Source: Rhodococcus sp. HNM0569 (GTDB lineage: Bacteria > Actinomycetota > Actinomycetes > Mycobacteriales > Mycobacteriaceae). From it: a stretch of 64,000 nt of DNA. Below are positions 17,496 through 26,083 of this stretch, piece after piece. A program made the position numbers and the translations under genes. Where the stretch lies: the NCBI RefSeq assembly GCF_012726205.1, contig NZ_JAASAE010000010.1, positions 91,421-155,420 on the forward strand. Direction: 5' to 3'. The notes beneath the pieces were generated by a model, which saw nothing but the letters and a program-made list of their open reading frames with translations, had not been told where the DNA came from and did not search any database. Numbering within the stretch: the first letter of the stretch is position 1; every line of letters starts with the position of its first letter.

Positions 17496-19592
17496 TCACC
17501 GGACGGCGGCGAGGGCGAACGGCAGGACGCCGTCCGCGCCCGCGCGGCGGAGCTCGCGCGCAACGGTCGTGAAGGTCCACCCGGTGTCCGTGACGGCATC
17601 CACGACGAGCACTGTCCCCTCGGTGGGCGCAGGGGGCTCGAACGCGCCGACCAGACCCGCGACACGGAAGGCCGAGTTGGCGGCGGTGACCGGCGGATGC
17701 TCCGGATTGCGGCGAAGAACTCCCAGGTCACGTAGTCGACCGACCTCCGCAAGCCGCTGTGCGAGAGTCGCGGTGAGTACGGGATGAGTGGGGGAGTCGA
17801 GGGCGAGAACCGAATCGGGACGTCGGTGCCAGTCCCATGCCGCGAGCACGTCGATGCACGCGCGCACGAGGCCGTCGGGGACCGGCGCGTCCGGTGCATC
17901 GAGGACGTCGCGCAGGCGTCGACCCCACCCGAGGTCGGTGAGCCGGCCCAGCGCGCGGCCCGGCTGCGGGCCGTCGGTGATCTTGCCGGACAGCTCGACC
18001 CCCAGCTTGGCCAGGCCCGTCGGCCACTGCTTGCGGGGCGCGAGGAGCACTCCTGGGCGTTCGAGGCGGGCACGGGTGCGCTCGAGTTCGGTGGCGTCGA
18101 CGTCGGTGGGGTGGTGGTCGCCGGTGCAGTTGTCGCAGCGACCGCAACCCACCGCGCTGTCCGCGGGCAGCTCCGGGTCGTCGAGTTGCTCGCGCAGGAA
18201 GCGCATGCGGCAGGTGGTCAGGTCCGCATACGACAGCATCGCCTGCTGTTCGGCCGCGCGGGCGGCGTCCAGGCGCCCGTACCGTTCCTCGTCGTATGTC
18301 CACGGTGCGCCCGTGCCGAGCCAGCCGCCGCGCACACGCCTCGCCGCGCCGTCGACGTCGAGCACCTTGAGGACCATCTCCAGGCGATTGCGGTTGAGGT
18401 CGACGAGCGGTTCGAGGGCGGCCGTCGACTGCGGTGCGTCGGTGCGCAGCGCATCCAGCACGCGGCGCACGACGGGCTCCGGTGGGAACGCGACGGACGC
18501 GAAGTACTCCCAGATGCGGCGGTCCTCCGGACCCGGAAGCAACACGACTTCGGCGTGCTCGGTGGCGCGGCCCGCACGGCCGACCTGCTGGTAGTAGGAG
18601 ATCGGCGACGACGGCGCCCCGATGTGGACGACGAAGCCGAGATCGGGCTTGTCGAAGCCCATACCGAGCGCCGACGTCGCGACGAGTGCCTTGACCTCGT
18701 TGTCGAGTAGTGCGCGTTCGAGCGTCTCGCGTTCGGCAGTGTCGGTGCGGCCGGTGTAGGCGGCTACCCGGTGGCCGGACGCGGACAGCAGGTCGGCGAG
18801 GTCTTCGGCGGCCGACACGGTGAGCGTGTAGACGATGCCGGAGCCGGGGAGCTCGCCGAGATGCTGCGCGAGCCACGCGGTGCGGGCGGCGGGATCGGGG
18901 ATGCGGACAACCGACAGGTGCAGCGACTCGCGTTCGAGGCCGCCGCGCAACACCACGGTGCGACTGTCGTCGGAGCCGACGCCGAGCTGAGCCGACACAT
19001 CGGCGACGACACGGTCGTTGGCGGTGGCCGTCGTCGCGAGAACGGGCACGTCGTCGCCGAGGTCGGCCAGCAGCGTGCGGATGCGCCGGTAGTCGGGACG
19101 GAAGTCGTGACCCCAGTCCGACACGCAGTGCGCCTCGTCCACGACCACCATGCCTGCCCCCGACGCGAGCGACGGCAGGACGTTGTCGCGGAAATCGGGA
19201 TTGTTGAGTCGTTCGGGGCTCACCAGCAGCACGTCGACGTCTCCCGCCGCGACCGCCTGCGTGATCGCATCCCACTCGGTGACATTGCCCGAGTTGACCG
19301 TGGCCGCGCGAACCCCCGCGCGTGCCGCCGACTCCACCTGGTTGCGCATCAGTGCCAGCAGCGGCGACACGATGACGGTCGGGCCGTAGCCGGCGTTGCG
19401 CAGGAGTTTCGCGGCGACGAAGTACACGGCCGATTTGCCCCAACCGGTGCGTTGCACCACGAGCGCGCGCCGACGCTGGACCACGAGTGCTTCGATCGCG
19501 GTCCACTGATCCTCGCGCAGCCGTGCGTGCTCGCCGGCGAGCTGCCGCAGGAGGGCTTCGGCGTGTGTTCGCAGGTCGGTGTCGGTGATCAT
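17496..19592 (-). CDS. RecQ-family DNA helicase with phosphoribosyltransferase-like C-terminus
   Basis: ATP-dependent 3'-5' DNA helicase of the RecQ type, 698 residues from ATG 19592. It has Walker A QRTGWGKSAVY (47-57), Walker B DEAH (152-155), helicase C-terminal motifs (ATSALGMGFDKPD, QQVGRAGR) and a zinc-binding cysteine cluster with CGRCDNC. There is no HRDC domain. Instead the last 150 or so residues end with VLVVDAVTDTGWT (661-673), the PRPP-binding signature of type I phosphoribosyltransferases. RecQ proteins of this architecture occur in actinobacteria. What the phosphoribosyltransferase-like part does is not established by sequence. Confidence 0.88.
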   Translation of the reverse strand: MITDTDLRTHAEALLRQLAGEHARLREDQWTAIEALVVQRRRALVVQRTGWGKSAVYFVAAKLLRNAGYGPTVIVSPLLALMRNQVESAARAGVRAATVNSGNVTEWDAITQAVAAGDVDVLLVSPERLNNPDFRDNVLPSLASGAGMVVVDEAHCVSDWGHDFRPDYRRIRTLLADLGDDVPVLATTATANDRVVADVSAQLGVGSDDSRTVVLRGGLERESLHLSVVRIPDPAARTAWLAQHLGELPGSGIVYTLTVSAAEDLADLLSASGHRVAAYTGRTDTAERETLERALLDNEVKALVATSALGMGFDKPDLGFVVHIGAPSSPISYYQQVGRAGRATEHAEVVLLPGPEDRRIWEYFASVAFPPEPVVRRVLDALRTDAPQSTAALEPLVDLNRNRLEMVLKVLDVDGAARRVRGGWLGTGAPWTYDEERYGRLDAARAAEQQAMLSYADLTTCRMRFLREQLDDPELPADSAVGCGRCDNCTGDHHPTDVDATELERTRARLERPGVLLAPRKQWPTGLAKLGVELSGKITDGPQPGRALGRLTDLGWGRRLRDVLDAPDAPVPDGLVRACIDVLAAWDWHRRPDSVLALDSPTHPVLTATLAQRLAEVGRLRDLGVLRRNPEHPPVTAANSAFRVAGLVGAFEPPAPTEGTVLVVDAVTDTGWTFTTVARELRRAGADGVLPFALAAVR

Positions 19593-19638
19593 CGATCCAT
19601 CCTGCCGGACGCCGCCGACACTGTCGTGCCGGAGCGGG

Positions 19639-20280
19639 TCAGCGCTCGACGGGGCGCCAGCGAGCCGCGCGGATCGCGGGAAGCTTGTGGCGTCGGGCGG
19701 GCGGCATGAGCCCCGGCAGCACGATCTGCCACATCTCGTCCAGACGCTGCTCGAGGTCGGTGCGCTGGGTGAGCACATTGGAGACGAGTTGCACACCGGT
19801 GTACGCCCCGATGACGAACCGACCGAGCATCGGGGGCGAGACGGTGGGCAGGAGATCGCCCTCGTCGATCGCCCGCAGCGTGAGGATCTCGCAGCTCGAT
19901 ATCCAGTCCAGATACGGCTCGGCCGGGCCGACCGTGGCGCTGAGCTCGAGGGTGAGGCGGATGCCCGCGCGGACGATCGCGTCCTCGACCATCTGGCGGC
20001 CCATCTCGTGACACAGCATCACGATCTGCTCGAGCGCGGACGAGTCGGTGGCGGCGATCGCGTCGACCGAGGCGATCGAGATCGCGTGCTGCTCGGCGAC
20101 CACGACCTGAGCCAGCTCGTCCTTGGACCGGAAGTGGAAGTAGAGGGCTCCCTTGGTGATTCCGGCGCGGGTCACGATCTCACCGAGGCTCGCGCCGTCG
20201 TAGCCGGTCTGCTCGAAGACCGCGGCGGCGCTGCGGATGATCTCTGCCCGGGTCTCGATCGCGCGAGCCTGCTGCGCCAA
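19639..20280 (-). CDS. TetR-family regulator of the ScbR/ArpA (gamma-butyrolactone receptor-like) group
   Basis: A 213-residue protein starting at TTG 20280, chosen for the strong AGGAAGGA (20295-20288) 7 nt upstream and because the N-terminus then reads AQQARAIETRAEI, as in ScbR-like receptors. The upstream open frame to 20613 is not convincing. The helix-turn-helix covers roughly residues 25-50 (LGEIVTRAGITKGALYFHF). Family members bind small signalling lactones or antibiotics. No AfsA-type synthase is in the window, so the ligand is unknown. It is divergent from a small-ORF/membrane-protein pair with candidate operators between. Confidence 0.87.
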   Translation of the reverse strand: MAQQARAIETRAEIIRSAAAVFEQTGYDGASLGEIVTRAGITKGALYFHFRSKDELAQVVVAEQHAISIASVDAIAATDSSALEQIVMLCHEMGRQMVEDAIVRAGIRLTLELSATVGPAEPYLDWISSCEILTLRAIDEGDLLPTVSPPMLGRFVIGAYTGVQLVSNVLTQRTDLEQRLDEMWQIVLPGLMPPARRHKLPAIRAARWRPVER

Positions 20281-20349
20281 CGCTTCGTCCTTCCTCGAGA
20301 GCCGTGTGCTCTCGAAAGACACGGTCGAAACCCGCCCCGCCGGGTGCCT

Positions 20350-20420
20350 CCGCACTCTCTGCGCCGGCTGTCTGCGACGGCCACCGCACTCTCTGCGAGA
20401 AGGTACCAAAGCGCACTCTG
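20350..20420. repeat. GCACTCT direct repeats upstream of the ScbR-like gene
   Basis: CCGCACTCTCTGCG occurs exactly twice (20350-20363 and 20384-20397, 34 bp apart), and a third GCACTCT begins at 20413. A related GCACTCGC is at 20504. All lie between the ScbR-like gene and the opposite small ORF, so they may be regulator-binding direct repeats. Confidence 0.45.
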
Positions 20421-20487
20421 GCCTGCCGTCGAGCACCCGATGGCGGGCAATCGCAGCGGATCGCGAGTCGCGTCCGGTTCGGTCGAG

Positions 20488-20518
20488 TGGTCTAATGGGC
20501 CCCGCACTCGCAGCGAGT
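20488..20518 (+). promoter_or_regulatory. Extended -10 promoter with palindromic operator
   Basis: TGG-TCTAAT (20488-20496) is an extended -10 element. The perfect 6-1-6 palindrome ACTCGC-A-GCGAGT (20506-20518) covers the expected start point. It would drive the 34-residue ORF and the membrane protein downstream. The palindrome is a natural site for the divergent ScbR-like repressor. Confidence 0.5.
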
Positions 20519-20581
20519 CCGCTGGTCCGGCCCCGCCGGCCACGGTGTGCCCGCGCGTCTTCGCGAACGGAAGGGAATCTT

Positions 20582-20686
20582 GTGACCGTGTACCCGACCT
20601 GTGCCTGCAGCAACCGGACCTACGTCGGCGCCCGCGTCGAGGCTCCACCGAATGAGGAAGGACGGACCGGGGCGAGCGCGCGGTGA
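20582..20686 (+). CDS. Small ORF (34 aa), hypothetical, coupled to the next gene
   Basis: Starts at GTG 20582 after AAGGGAA and reads MTVYPTCACSNRTYVGARVE..., ending in a TGA that overlaps the GTG of the next gene (GTGA). Nearly every one of the first 20 codons ends in G or C, as in real genes here. The bias drops only where the next gene's ribosome binding site begins. It contains a CAC cysteine pair. No family is recognised. It could encode a small protein or serve as a coupling leader. Confidence 0.5.
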   Translation: MTVYPTCACSNRTYVGARVEAPPNEEGRTGASAR

Positions 20687-21009
20687 GTACCACGGTCGCG
20701 CTCGTGATACTCGGTATCTCGACCGCGGCGGCGGTGATCCACATCTGGAGCGTTCCGCTGGACCGTCCCTTCGCCCGGTACCTGCCGTGGCGACGCAGAG
20801 CCCCCGAGTCGCCGGTGGCGCAGGTGGCGGAATCGATGGACGTCGGCGAACTCGAAGCGACCATCAGAAGCCTCGCGATACGCGAATCAGAACTCCGAGG
20901 TGCGGGCGATGTCGAGGGTGCCCGCGCACTCGGCCGTGATCGGTTCGCGTGCATCGCGCAGCTGCGCACGCGCTGCGCGGCCGATCTGGCTTCGTCGGGT
21001 CGCGACTGA
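20683..21009 (+). CDS. Small membrane-anchored protein, hypothetical
   Basis: A 108-residue protein from GTG 20683 with one N-terminal transmembrane segment (about residues 5-25). A basic, Trp/Arg-containing stretch (YLPWRRR) follows, then a charged helical domain of about 60 residues (ESMDVGELEATIRSL...). No known family is recognised. It overlaps the upstream 34-residue ORF by GTGA and converges with rbsK across a remarkable inverted repeat. Confidence 0.7.
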   Translation: MSTTVALVILGISTAAAVIHIWSVPLDRPFARYLPWRRRAPESPVAQVAESMDVGELEATIRSLAIRESELRGAGDVEGARALGRDRFACIAQLRTRCAADLASSGRD

Positions 21010-21027
21010 TCGATTCGACACACCGGG

Positions 21028-21067
21028 CGGTGCCGACACGGCACCGCCCGGTGCCGTGTCGGCACCG
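21028..21067. terminator. Perfect 19-bp inverted repeat, bidirectional terminator or cruciform
   Basis: Bases 21028-21046 are the exact reverse complement of 21049-21067, separated only by CC. Within each arm GGTGCC and GGCACC can also pair locally around GACAC/GTGTC, so at least two alternative structures exist. It lies between the convergent membrane-protein gene (ends 21009) and rbsK (ends 21074), where a shared terminator is expected. There is no T-run. Confidence 0.65.
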
Positions 21068-21073
21068 GGTTCG

Positions 21074-21943
21074 TCAGTCGCGTGTGGCGGCCGCGAGGGC
21101 CGCGTCGACGGCCGCCGCATCGGGCGCCGTCGACGCCCCGAGAGCAGTGGTGGCCAATGCGCCCGCGGCACACGCGAATTCGAGGGTGTCGGGCCGTCGT
21201 TGCCAGGTTGCCGCGAGTGCGCCTGCGAACGCGTCCCCGGCGCCGGTGGTATCGACCACGTCCACCTGCGGCGGTCTCACCGTGCGGCCGGTCCCGTCGC
21301 GCAGCCGTACGTGCGCGCCGCGACCTCCCCGAGTGGTCACCACCGCCGGTGTGTCGGCGAGCGGGTGCGCGAGCGCGGCCGCTTCGGTTTCGTTCACCAC
21401 CGCGACGTCGACGAGGTCGAGCAGTTCCCGGGGCAGGGCGGCGACCGGTGAGGGATTGAGCATGACGACGGTGCCGTGCGCGCGTGCCACGCGCGCCGCC
21501 TCGAGCACGGTGGGGATGGGGATCTCCAGCTGGCACAGCAGGATGTCGGCACGTGCGATCGCGTCGCGTTCGGAATCCGTGAGCGCGACGAGGGAGTGAT
21601 TGGCGCCCGGCGCGACGACGATGCTGTTCTGGCCGTCCGTGTCCACGGTGATCACCGCGACGCCGCTCGGACCGGGCGCAGTGCGGATCGTGTCTCCCGA
21701 GACTCCGGCGTGTACGAGGTGCTCGCGCAGCGAGTCGCCGAAGGCGTCGGTGCCCACCGCACCGACGAACGACACGATCGCACCTGCCCGCGCGGCGGCC
21801 ACGGCCTGGTTGGCTCCCTTGCCGCCGGGCCCGGTCGCGAAGTCTGTGCCCAGCACGGTTTCTCCGGGTTGCGGCAGGTGAGGCGTGCGCACGCGCACGT
21901 CCATGTTGACGCTGCCGACGACCGTCACACGCGCGGGATCCAC
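21074..21943 (-). CDS. rbsK: Ribokinase (PfkB family)
   Basis: Phosphorylates D-ribose to ribose-5-phosphate. The 289-residue protein has N-terminal VVGSVNMD, the glycine-rich PGGKGANQAVA and the C-terminal PfkB signature DTTGAGDAFAG with the catalytic Asp. The start is GTG 21943. There are no ribose transport genes nearby. A ribokinase is also found between proB and proA in M. tuberculosis (Rv2436), so its place is ancestral. Confidence 0.9.
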   Translation of the reverse strand: MDPARVTVVGSVNMDVRVRTPHLPQPGETVLGTDFATGPGGKGANQAVAAARAGAIVSFVGAVGTDAFGDSLREHLVHAGVSGDTIRTAPGPSGVAVITVDTDGQNSIVVAPGANHSLVALTDSERDAIARADILLCQLEIPIPTVLEAARVARAHGTVVMLNPSPVAALPRELLDLVDVAVVNETEAAALAHPLADTPAVVTTRGGRGAHVRLRDGTGRTVRPPQVDVVDTTGAGDAFAGALAATWQRRPDTLEFACAAGALATTALGASTAPDAAAVDAALAAATRD

Positions 21944-22046
21944 TCCTCGAGCCTAGTGCCCCGGAACGCTCGATCTCACTGTGCGTACTCTGCGAGTCCA
22001 GGCACGCCGAGAACGCTCACGGGGTCGTTCACGCTCACGGGGTCGG

Positions 22047-23555
22047 TCAGCTGGTGCGGGTCGTGTCGTCGGATGCGTCGTCGTGGCCGGTTGCCGTGTC
22101 GGCCGAGTTCCGGGCAGGCGTGCCGGGAGACTCACGGTGTTCGAGGATGATCCGACGTGCCTCGCCCTCGGTCTCGACGGCAGGTGGCGAGCCTTCGAGC
22201 GGGCGTCGTGCGGTCTCGTTGATCAGGAGCACCGCGATGCCGCCGACCACGGACGCGACCATCATGTACGCGGGCGCCACGAGCTTGCTGTCCGTCGCGC
22301 TCTCGAGCGCGGTGAGCACCAGGGGAGTGGTGCCACCGAAGACCGACACGGCGATGTTGTATCCGATTGCGAGCCCGCCGTAGCGGATGCCCGTGGCGAA
22401 CAGGGCGGGCAGCACCGACGGGAACACGCCGACGAACAGCAGCAGGAGCCCGCCGAGGATCGCCAGCCCCAGGAAGACGGTGATGTAGCTGCCGACGCCG
22501 ATCAGCAGGTAGGCCGGCATCGACAGGAGGAAGAAGCCGGCGAAGCCGATCAGCAGCAGCGGCTTGCGGCCGACACCGTCGGACAGTCGGCCCACGAAGG
22601 TGATGCCGCCCATCATCACGAGCATCACGACGATCATCAGGATCAGTCCGTGCGACTCGTCGTAGCCGAGCGTGTCGTTGAGATAGGTGGGCATGTAGCT
22701 CAGCAGTCCGTAGTGCGCGATGTTGTACGTCGCGACCAGCAGGATGCACAGGATCAGCGGGCGCCAGTTCTGGATCAGCGTGCGGTGCAGCTTGGTGCCG
22801 GCCGATTCGGCTGTGCGCGAGCGCTCCTCGGCCTTCTCGAGCTGCTGGAAAGCCGGCGTCTCCTCGAGTCGCAGTCGCAGGTACAGGCCGATCAGGCCCA
22901 GCGGACCTGCGATGAGGAACGGGATGCGCCACGCCCAGTCGACGACCGTCTCCTCGCTCGCCACCGCCTGGATCAGCGTCACGATGCCCGCCGCGGCGGC
23001 ATAGCCTGCGAGCGTGCCGAATTCCAGGAAGCTCGCGAAGAATCCGCGACGCTTGTCGGGCGCGTACTCGGCGACGAAGGTGCTCGCGCCGCCGTACTCA
23101 CCGCCCGTGGAGAAGCCCTGGATCAGTCGGAAGACGACCAGCAGGATCGGCGCGGCGATGCCGATCGAGCCGTAACTGGGCACGAGGCCGATTGCGAACG
23201 TGCTGCCCGCCATCATGATGATCGTGGTCGCGAGGACCTTCTTGCGGCCGATGCGGTCGCCCAAGGGGCCGAAGAACAGCCCGCCGAGTGGACGGACGAT
23301 GAACGCCGCAGCGAAGATCGCGAACGTCGACAGCAACTGGGCGGTGCCGCTGGCGTCGGGGAAGAAGACCTTGCCGATCGTCGTCGCAAGATACGCGTAG
23401 ACGCCGAAGTCGAACCACTCCATGGCGTTGCCGAGCATCGTCGCCTTGACGGCCCGCTTGACCGATGACGAGTCGGTCAGCGTCACGTCGGGCGACGCCT
23501 CGATGTCGGCGGCGGTGACCGTCTCGTCGCGCGGAGTGTCGTGAGGTGAAGTCAT
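22047..23555 (-). CDS. MFS transporter of the metabolite:H+ symporter group, ProP-like
   Basis: A 502-residue, 12-segment symporter from ATG 23555 (GAGGGG upstream). The MHS signature GNAMEWFDFGVYAYLA opens the first transmembrane segment, and the loop 2-3 motif GPLGDRIGRKKVL and FSTGGEYGGA are typical of ProP, ShiA and KgtP relatives. The C-terminal hydrophilic tail is about 50 residues and is not an obvious coiled coil of the E. coli ProP type. Osmoprotectant (proline/betaine/ectoine) uptake is plausible given ectABC and proA nearby, but the substrate is inferred only. Confidence 0.82.
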   Translation of the reverse strand: MTSPHDTPRDETVTAADIEASPDVTLTDSSSVKRAVKATMLGNAMEWFDFGVYAYLATTIGKVFFPDASGTAQLLSTFAIFAAAFIVRPLGGLFFGPLGDRIGRKKVLATTIIMMAGSTFAIGLVPSYGSIGIAAPILLVVFRLIQGFSTGGEYGGASTFVAEYAPDKRRGFFASFLEFGTLAGYAAAAGIVTLIQAVASEETVVDWAWRIPFLIAGPLGLIGLYLRLRLEETPAFQQLEKAEERSRTAESAGTKLHRTLIQNWRPLILCILLVATYNIAHYGLLSYMPTYLNDTLGYDESHGLILMIVVMLVMMGGITFVGRLSDGVGRKPLLLIGFAGFFLLSMPAYLLIGVGSYITVFLGLAILGGLLLLFVGVFPSVLPALFATGIRYGGLAIGYNIAVSVFGGTTPLVLTALESATDSKLVAPAYMMVASVVGGIAVLLINETARRPLEGSPPAVETEGEARRIILEHRESPGTPARNSADTATGHDDASDDTTRTS

Positions 23556-23802
23556 GTGAGTGCGCCCCTCAGCGCAGGTGCCGTCACCCCGGGGCACGTA
23601 CCGGATGCACGCATCTTCTCGTTTCCCGTGTGGCGGCCGATGCCGGAAGTCCGGCGGCGACCGACGCTAACAGACATTGGTTGGTGCGTCGGATCGCCGG
23701 ACCGGAGAAACCGGTCGCTTGGTCCGTTATGCCCGATTCGCTCGCCCGCGCCCGTACGGGCTGCGGTAGGCCCGTGATGTGCAGGGCCGATAGGCTGGAG
23801 GC

Positions 23803-25104
23803 ATGAGTGTTGTCTCGACGTCTCAGGACTCACCGGCCACAGAGGGAGCCGGAGCTTCCGACCGCGACCTGCGTGGCGAGGTGCACGACGCGGCTCGGCG
23901 TGCACGCACCGCATCGCGCGTCCTCGCGCAACTCACGACGGCCGACAAGAACGCCGCACTGCATGCGGCTGCCGACGCGCTGCTCGCGGCAACCGACGAC
24001 CTCGTCGCCGCCAACGACCTGGACATCGAGTCCGCGCGGGCCACGGGCACCGAGGACTCGCTGCTCGACCGGTTGCGCCTCACGCCTGCACGCGTCGACG
24101 GCATCGCGTCGGGTTTGCGTCAGGTCGCGGGGCTCGTCGATCCGATCGGCGAGGTCACGCAGGGCCGCACGCTGCCCAACGGACTCGAGCTCCGCCAGGT
24201 GCGGGTGCCGCTCGGTGTCCTCGGCATGGTGTACGAGGCCCGCCCCAATGTCACCGTCGACGCCTTCGGCCTCGCGCTCAAGTCGGGCAATGCGGCGCTG
24301 CTGCGCGGCTCGTCGTCCGCGGCCCGCTCGAACGCCGCGCTCGTGGACGTGCTGCGGTCGACCCTCGCGGCGCAGGGGTTGCCCGCGGATGCCGTGCAGC
24401 TGTTGCCGAGCGACGACCGCGCAACCGTCACGCATCTGATTCAGGCGCGGGGCCTGGTCGACGTCGTCATTCCGCGGGGCGGCGCGGGGCTGATCGAGAC
24501 CGTCGTGCGCAATGCGACCGTTCCGACCATCGAAACCGGCGTCGGCAATGTGCACGTCTACGTGCACTCGGCGGCCGACCTCGAGATGGCCGAACGCATC
24601 CTGATCAACGCCAAGACCCGGCGGCCGAGCGTGTGCAACACCGCCGAGACCGTCCTCGTCGACGCTGCCATCGCGGATACGGCCGTGCCCAAGTTGCTCG
24701 CAGCGCTGCAGGCACAGAGCGTCGTCGTGCACGGCACTCTGCCCGGGTTGGTGCCCGCCACCGAGTCGGATTGGACCGACGAGTACCTCACACTCGACAT
24801 CGCGCTCGACGTCGTCGACGATCTCGACGCCGCGGTGGCGCACATCGACAGGTACGGCACGGGCCACACCGAGGCGATCGTCACCGCCGATCTCGCGGCG
24901 GCGCGCGAGTTCACCAGCCGTGTCGACGCGGCGGCCGTCATGGTCAACGCGTCCACCGCGTTCACCGACGGCGAGCAGTTCGGTTTCGGCGCCGAGATCG
25001 GCATCTCGACGCAGAAACTGCACGCGCGGGGACCCATGGGGCTCCCCGAGCTCACGTCGACCAAATGGATCGTGTGGGGAGACGGGCACACGCGTCCGGC
25101 CTGA
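23803..25104 (+). CDS. proA: Glutamate-5-semialdehyde dehydrogenase (gamma-glutamyl phosphate reductase)
   Basis: NADPH-dependent second step of proline synthesis. The 433-residue protein has the catalytic cysteine in [13 protein letters not shown] and conserved [13 protein letters not shown] and [17 protein letters not shown] motifs. The first 25 residues are a non-conserved Ser/Asp-rich extension, so a later start cannot be excluded. It opens the proA-moxR-VWA series as in mycobacteria (Rv2427c-Rv2425c). Confidence 0.95.
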   Translation: MSVVSTSQDSPATEGAGASDRDLRGEVHDAARRARTASRVLAQLTTADKNAALHAAADALLAATDDLVAANDLDIESARATGTEDSLLDRLRLTPARVDGIASGLRQVAGLVDPIGEVTQGRTLPNGLELRQVRVPLGVLGMVYEARPNVTVDAFGLALKSGNAALLRGSSSAARSNAALVDVLRSTLAAQGLPADAVQLLPSDDRATVTHLIQARGLVDVVIPRGGAGLIETVVRNATVPTIETGVGNVHVYVHSAADLEMAERILINAKTRRPSVCNTAETVLVDAAIADTAVPKLLAALQAQSVVVHGTLPGLVPATESDWTDEYLTLDIALDVVDDLDAAVAHIDRYGTGHTEAIVTADLAAAREFTSRVDAAAVMVNASTAFTDGEQFGFGAEIGISTQKLHARGPMGLPELTSTKWIVWGDGHTRPA

Positions 25105-25118
25105 TCGATCCGCCCACG

Positions 25119-25139
25119 CGGCTGCCGTCCGGGCAGCCG
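25119..25139 (+). promoter_or_regulatory. Hairpin in the proA-moxR gap
   Basis: An 8-bp stem CGGCTGCC/GGCAGCCG with loop GTCCG, without a T-run, just before the ribosome binding site of the AAA ATPase gene. It may be a weak attenuator or an mRNA-stability element. Confidence 0.3.
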
Positions 25140-25161
25140 GCCGACAAGACGAGGAGGTCCT

Positions 25162-26043
25162 GTGGACCGCGCCCTTCCGACCACTCCGCCGGTATTCGAA
25201 TCGGTCGACGATGTCGTCGAAAAGCTCGGCAGCACCGGGTATCTCGCGGACAAGGCCACCGCGACCGCGGTCTATCTCGCGGACCGGCTCGGCAAGCCGC
25301 TGCTGATCGAGGGGCCCGCGGGTGTCGGCAAGACCGAACTCTCCCGCGCCGTCGCGCAGGTCGGTGGGGCCGAACTGGTCCGGCTGCAGTGCTACGAGGG
25401 CGTCGACGAGGCGCGCGCGCTGTACGAGTGGAACCACGCGAAGCAGATCCTCCGGATCCAGGCGGCCACCGACCACTCGTGGGACGCGACGAAAGCAGAC
25501 GTCTTCTCGGAGGAGTTCCTGTTGTCGCGGCCGCTGCTCACCGCGATCCGCCGCGACGATCCCACGGTGCTTCTCGTCGACGAGGTCGACAAGGCCGACG
25601 TCGAGATCGAGGGACTGCTGCTCGAGGTGCTCAGCGACTTCGCCGTCACCGTGCCCGAACTCGGCACGATCGAGGCCACGCGCAGGCCGTTCACCGTGCT
25701 CACGTCGAACGCGACGCGCGAGCTGTCCGAGGCGCTCAAACGTCGCTGCCTGTTCCTGCACCTGGACTTCCCGGACGCGGACCTCGAGCGGCGAATCCTC
25801 GCGAGCCGCGTGCCCGAGCTGCCCGAGGCCGTCGCCGAACAACTCGTCCGCACCATCCGCGTGCTGCGGAGCATGCAGCTCAAGAAGGTGCCGTCCGTCG
25901 CCGAGACCATCGACTGGGGGCGTACGCTGCTCGCGCTCGGCCTCGACACGCTCGACGACGACGCGGTGCGCGCGACGCTCGGGGTGATCCTCAAGCACCG
26001 TTCCGATCACGAGCGCGCCTCGGCGGAACTGCGCCTGAACTGA
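25162..26043 (+). CDS. MoxR-type AAA+ ATPase
   Basis: A 293-residue AAA ATPase from GTG 25162 (GAGGAGG 4 nt upstream) with Walker A GPAGVGKTE, Walker B LLVDEVDKAD and an arginine-rich sensor region (ALKRRCLFLHLDFP). MoxR proteins act with a VWA-domain partner as a chaperone that activates metal-dependent or membrane complexes. The partner is the next gene, 40 nt downstream. The pair is conserved at this site in mycolata (Rv2426c-Rv2425c); its client is unknown. Confidence 0.9.
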   Translation: MDRALPTTPPVFESVDDVVEKLGSTGYLADKATATAVYLADRLGKPLLIEGPAGVGKTELSRAVAQVGGAELVRLQCYEGVDEARALYEWNHAKQILRIQAATDHSWDATKADVFSEEFLLSRPLLTAIRRDDPTVLLVDEVDKADVEIEGLLLEVLSDFAVTVPELGTIEATRRPFTVLTSNATRELSEALKRRCLFLHLDFPDADLERRILASRVPELPEAVAEQLVRTIRVLRSMQLKKVPSVAETIDWGRTLLALGLDTLDDDAVRATLGVILKHRSDHERASAELRLN

Positions 26044-26083
26044 ACCAGCCCGGGCAGGATCGGCGCATCGAAAGGAGTCGCGT

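Noticed and set aside
20350..20420. CRISPR-like array
   Set aside because: Only two exact 14-bp copies with unequal spacing and no palindromic repeat or cas gene; treated as regulatory repeats.
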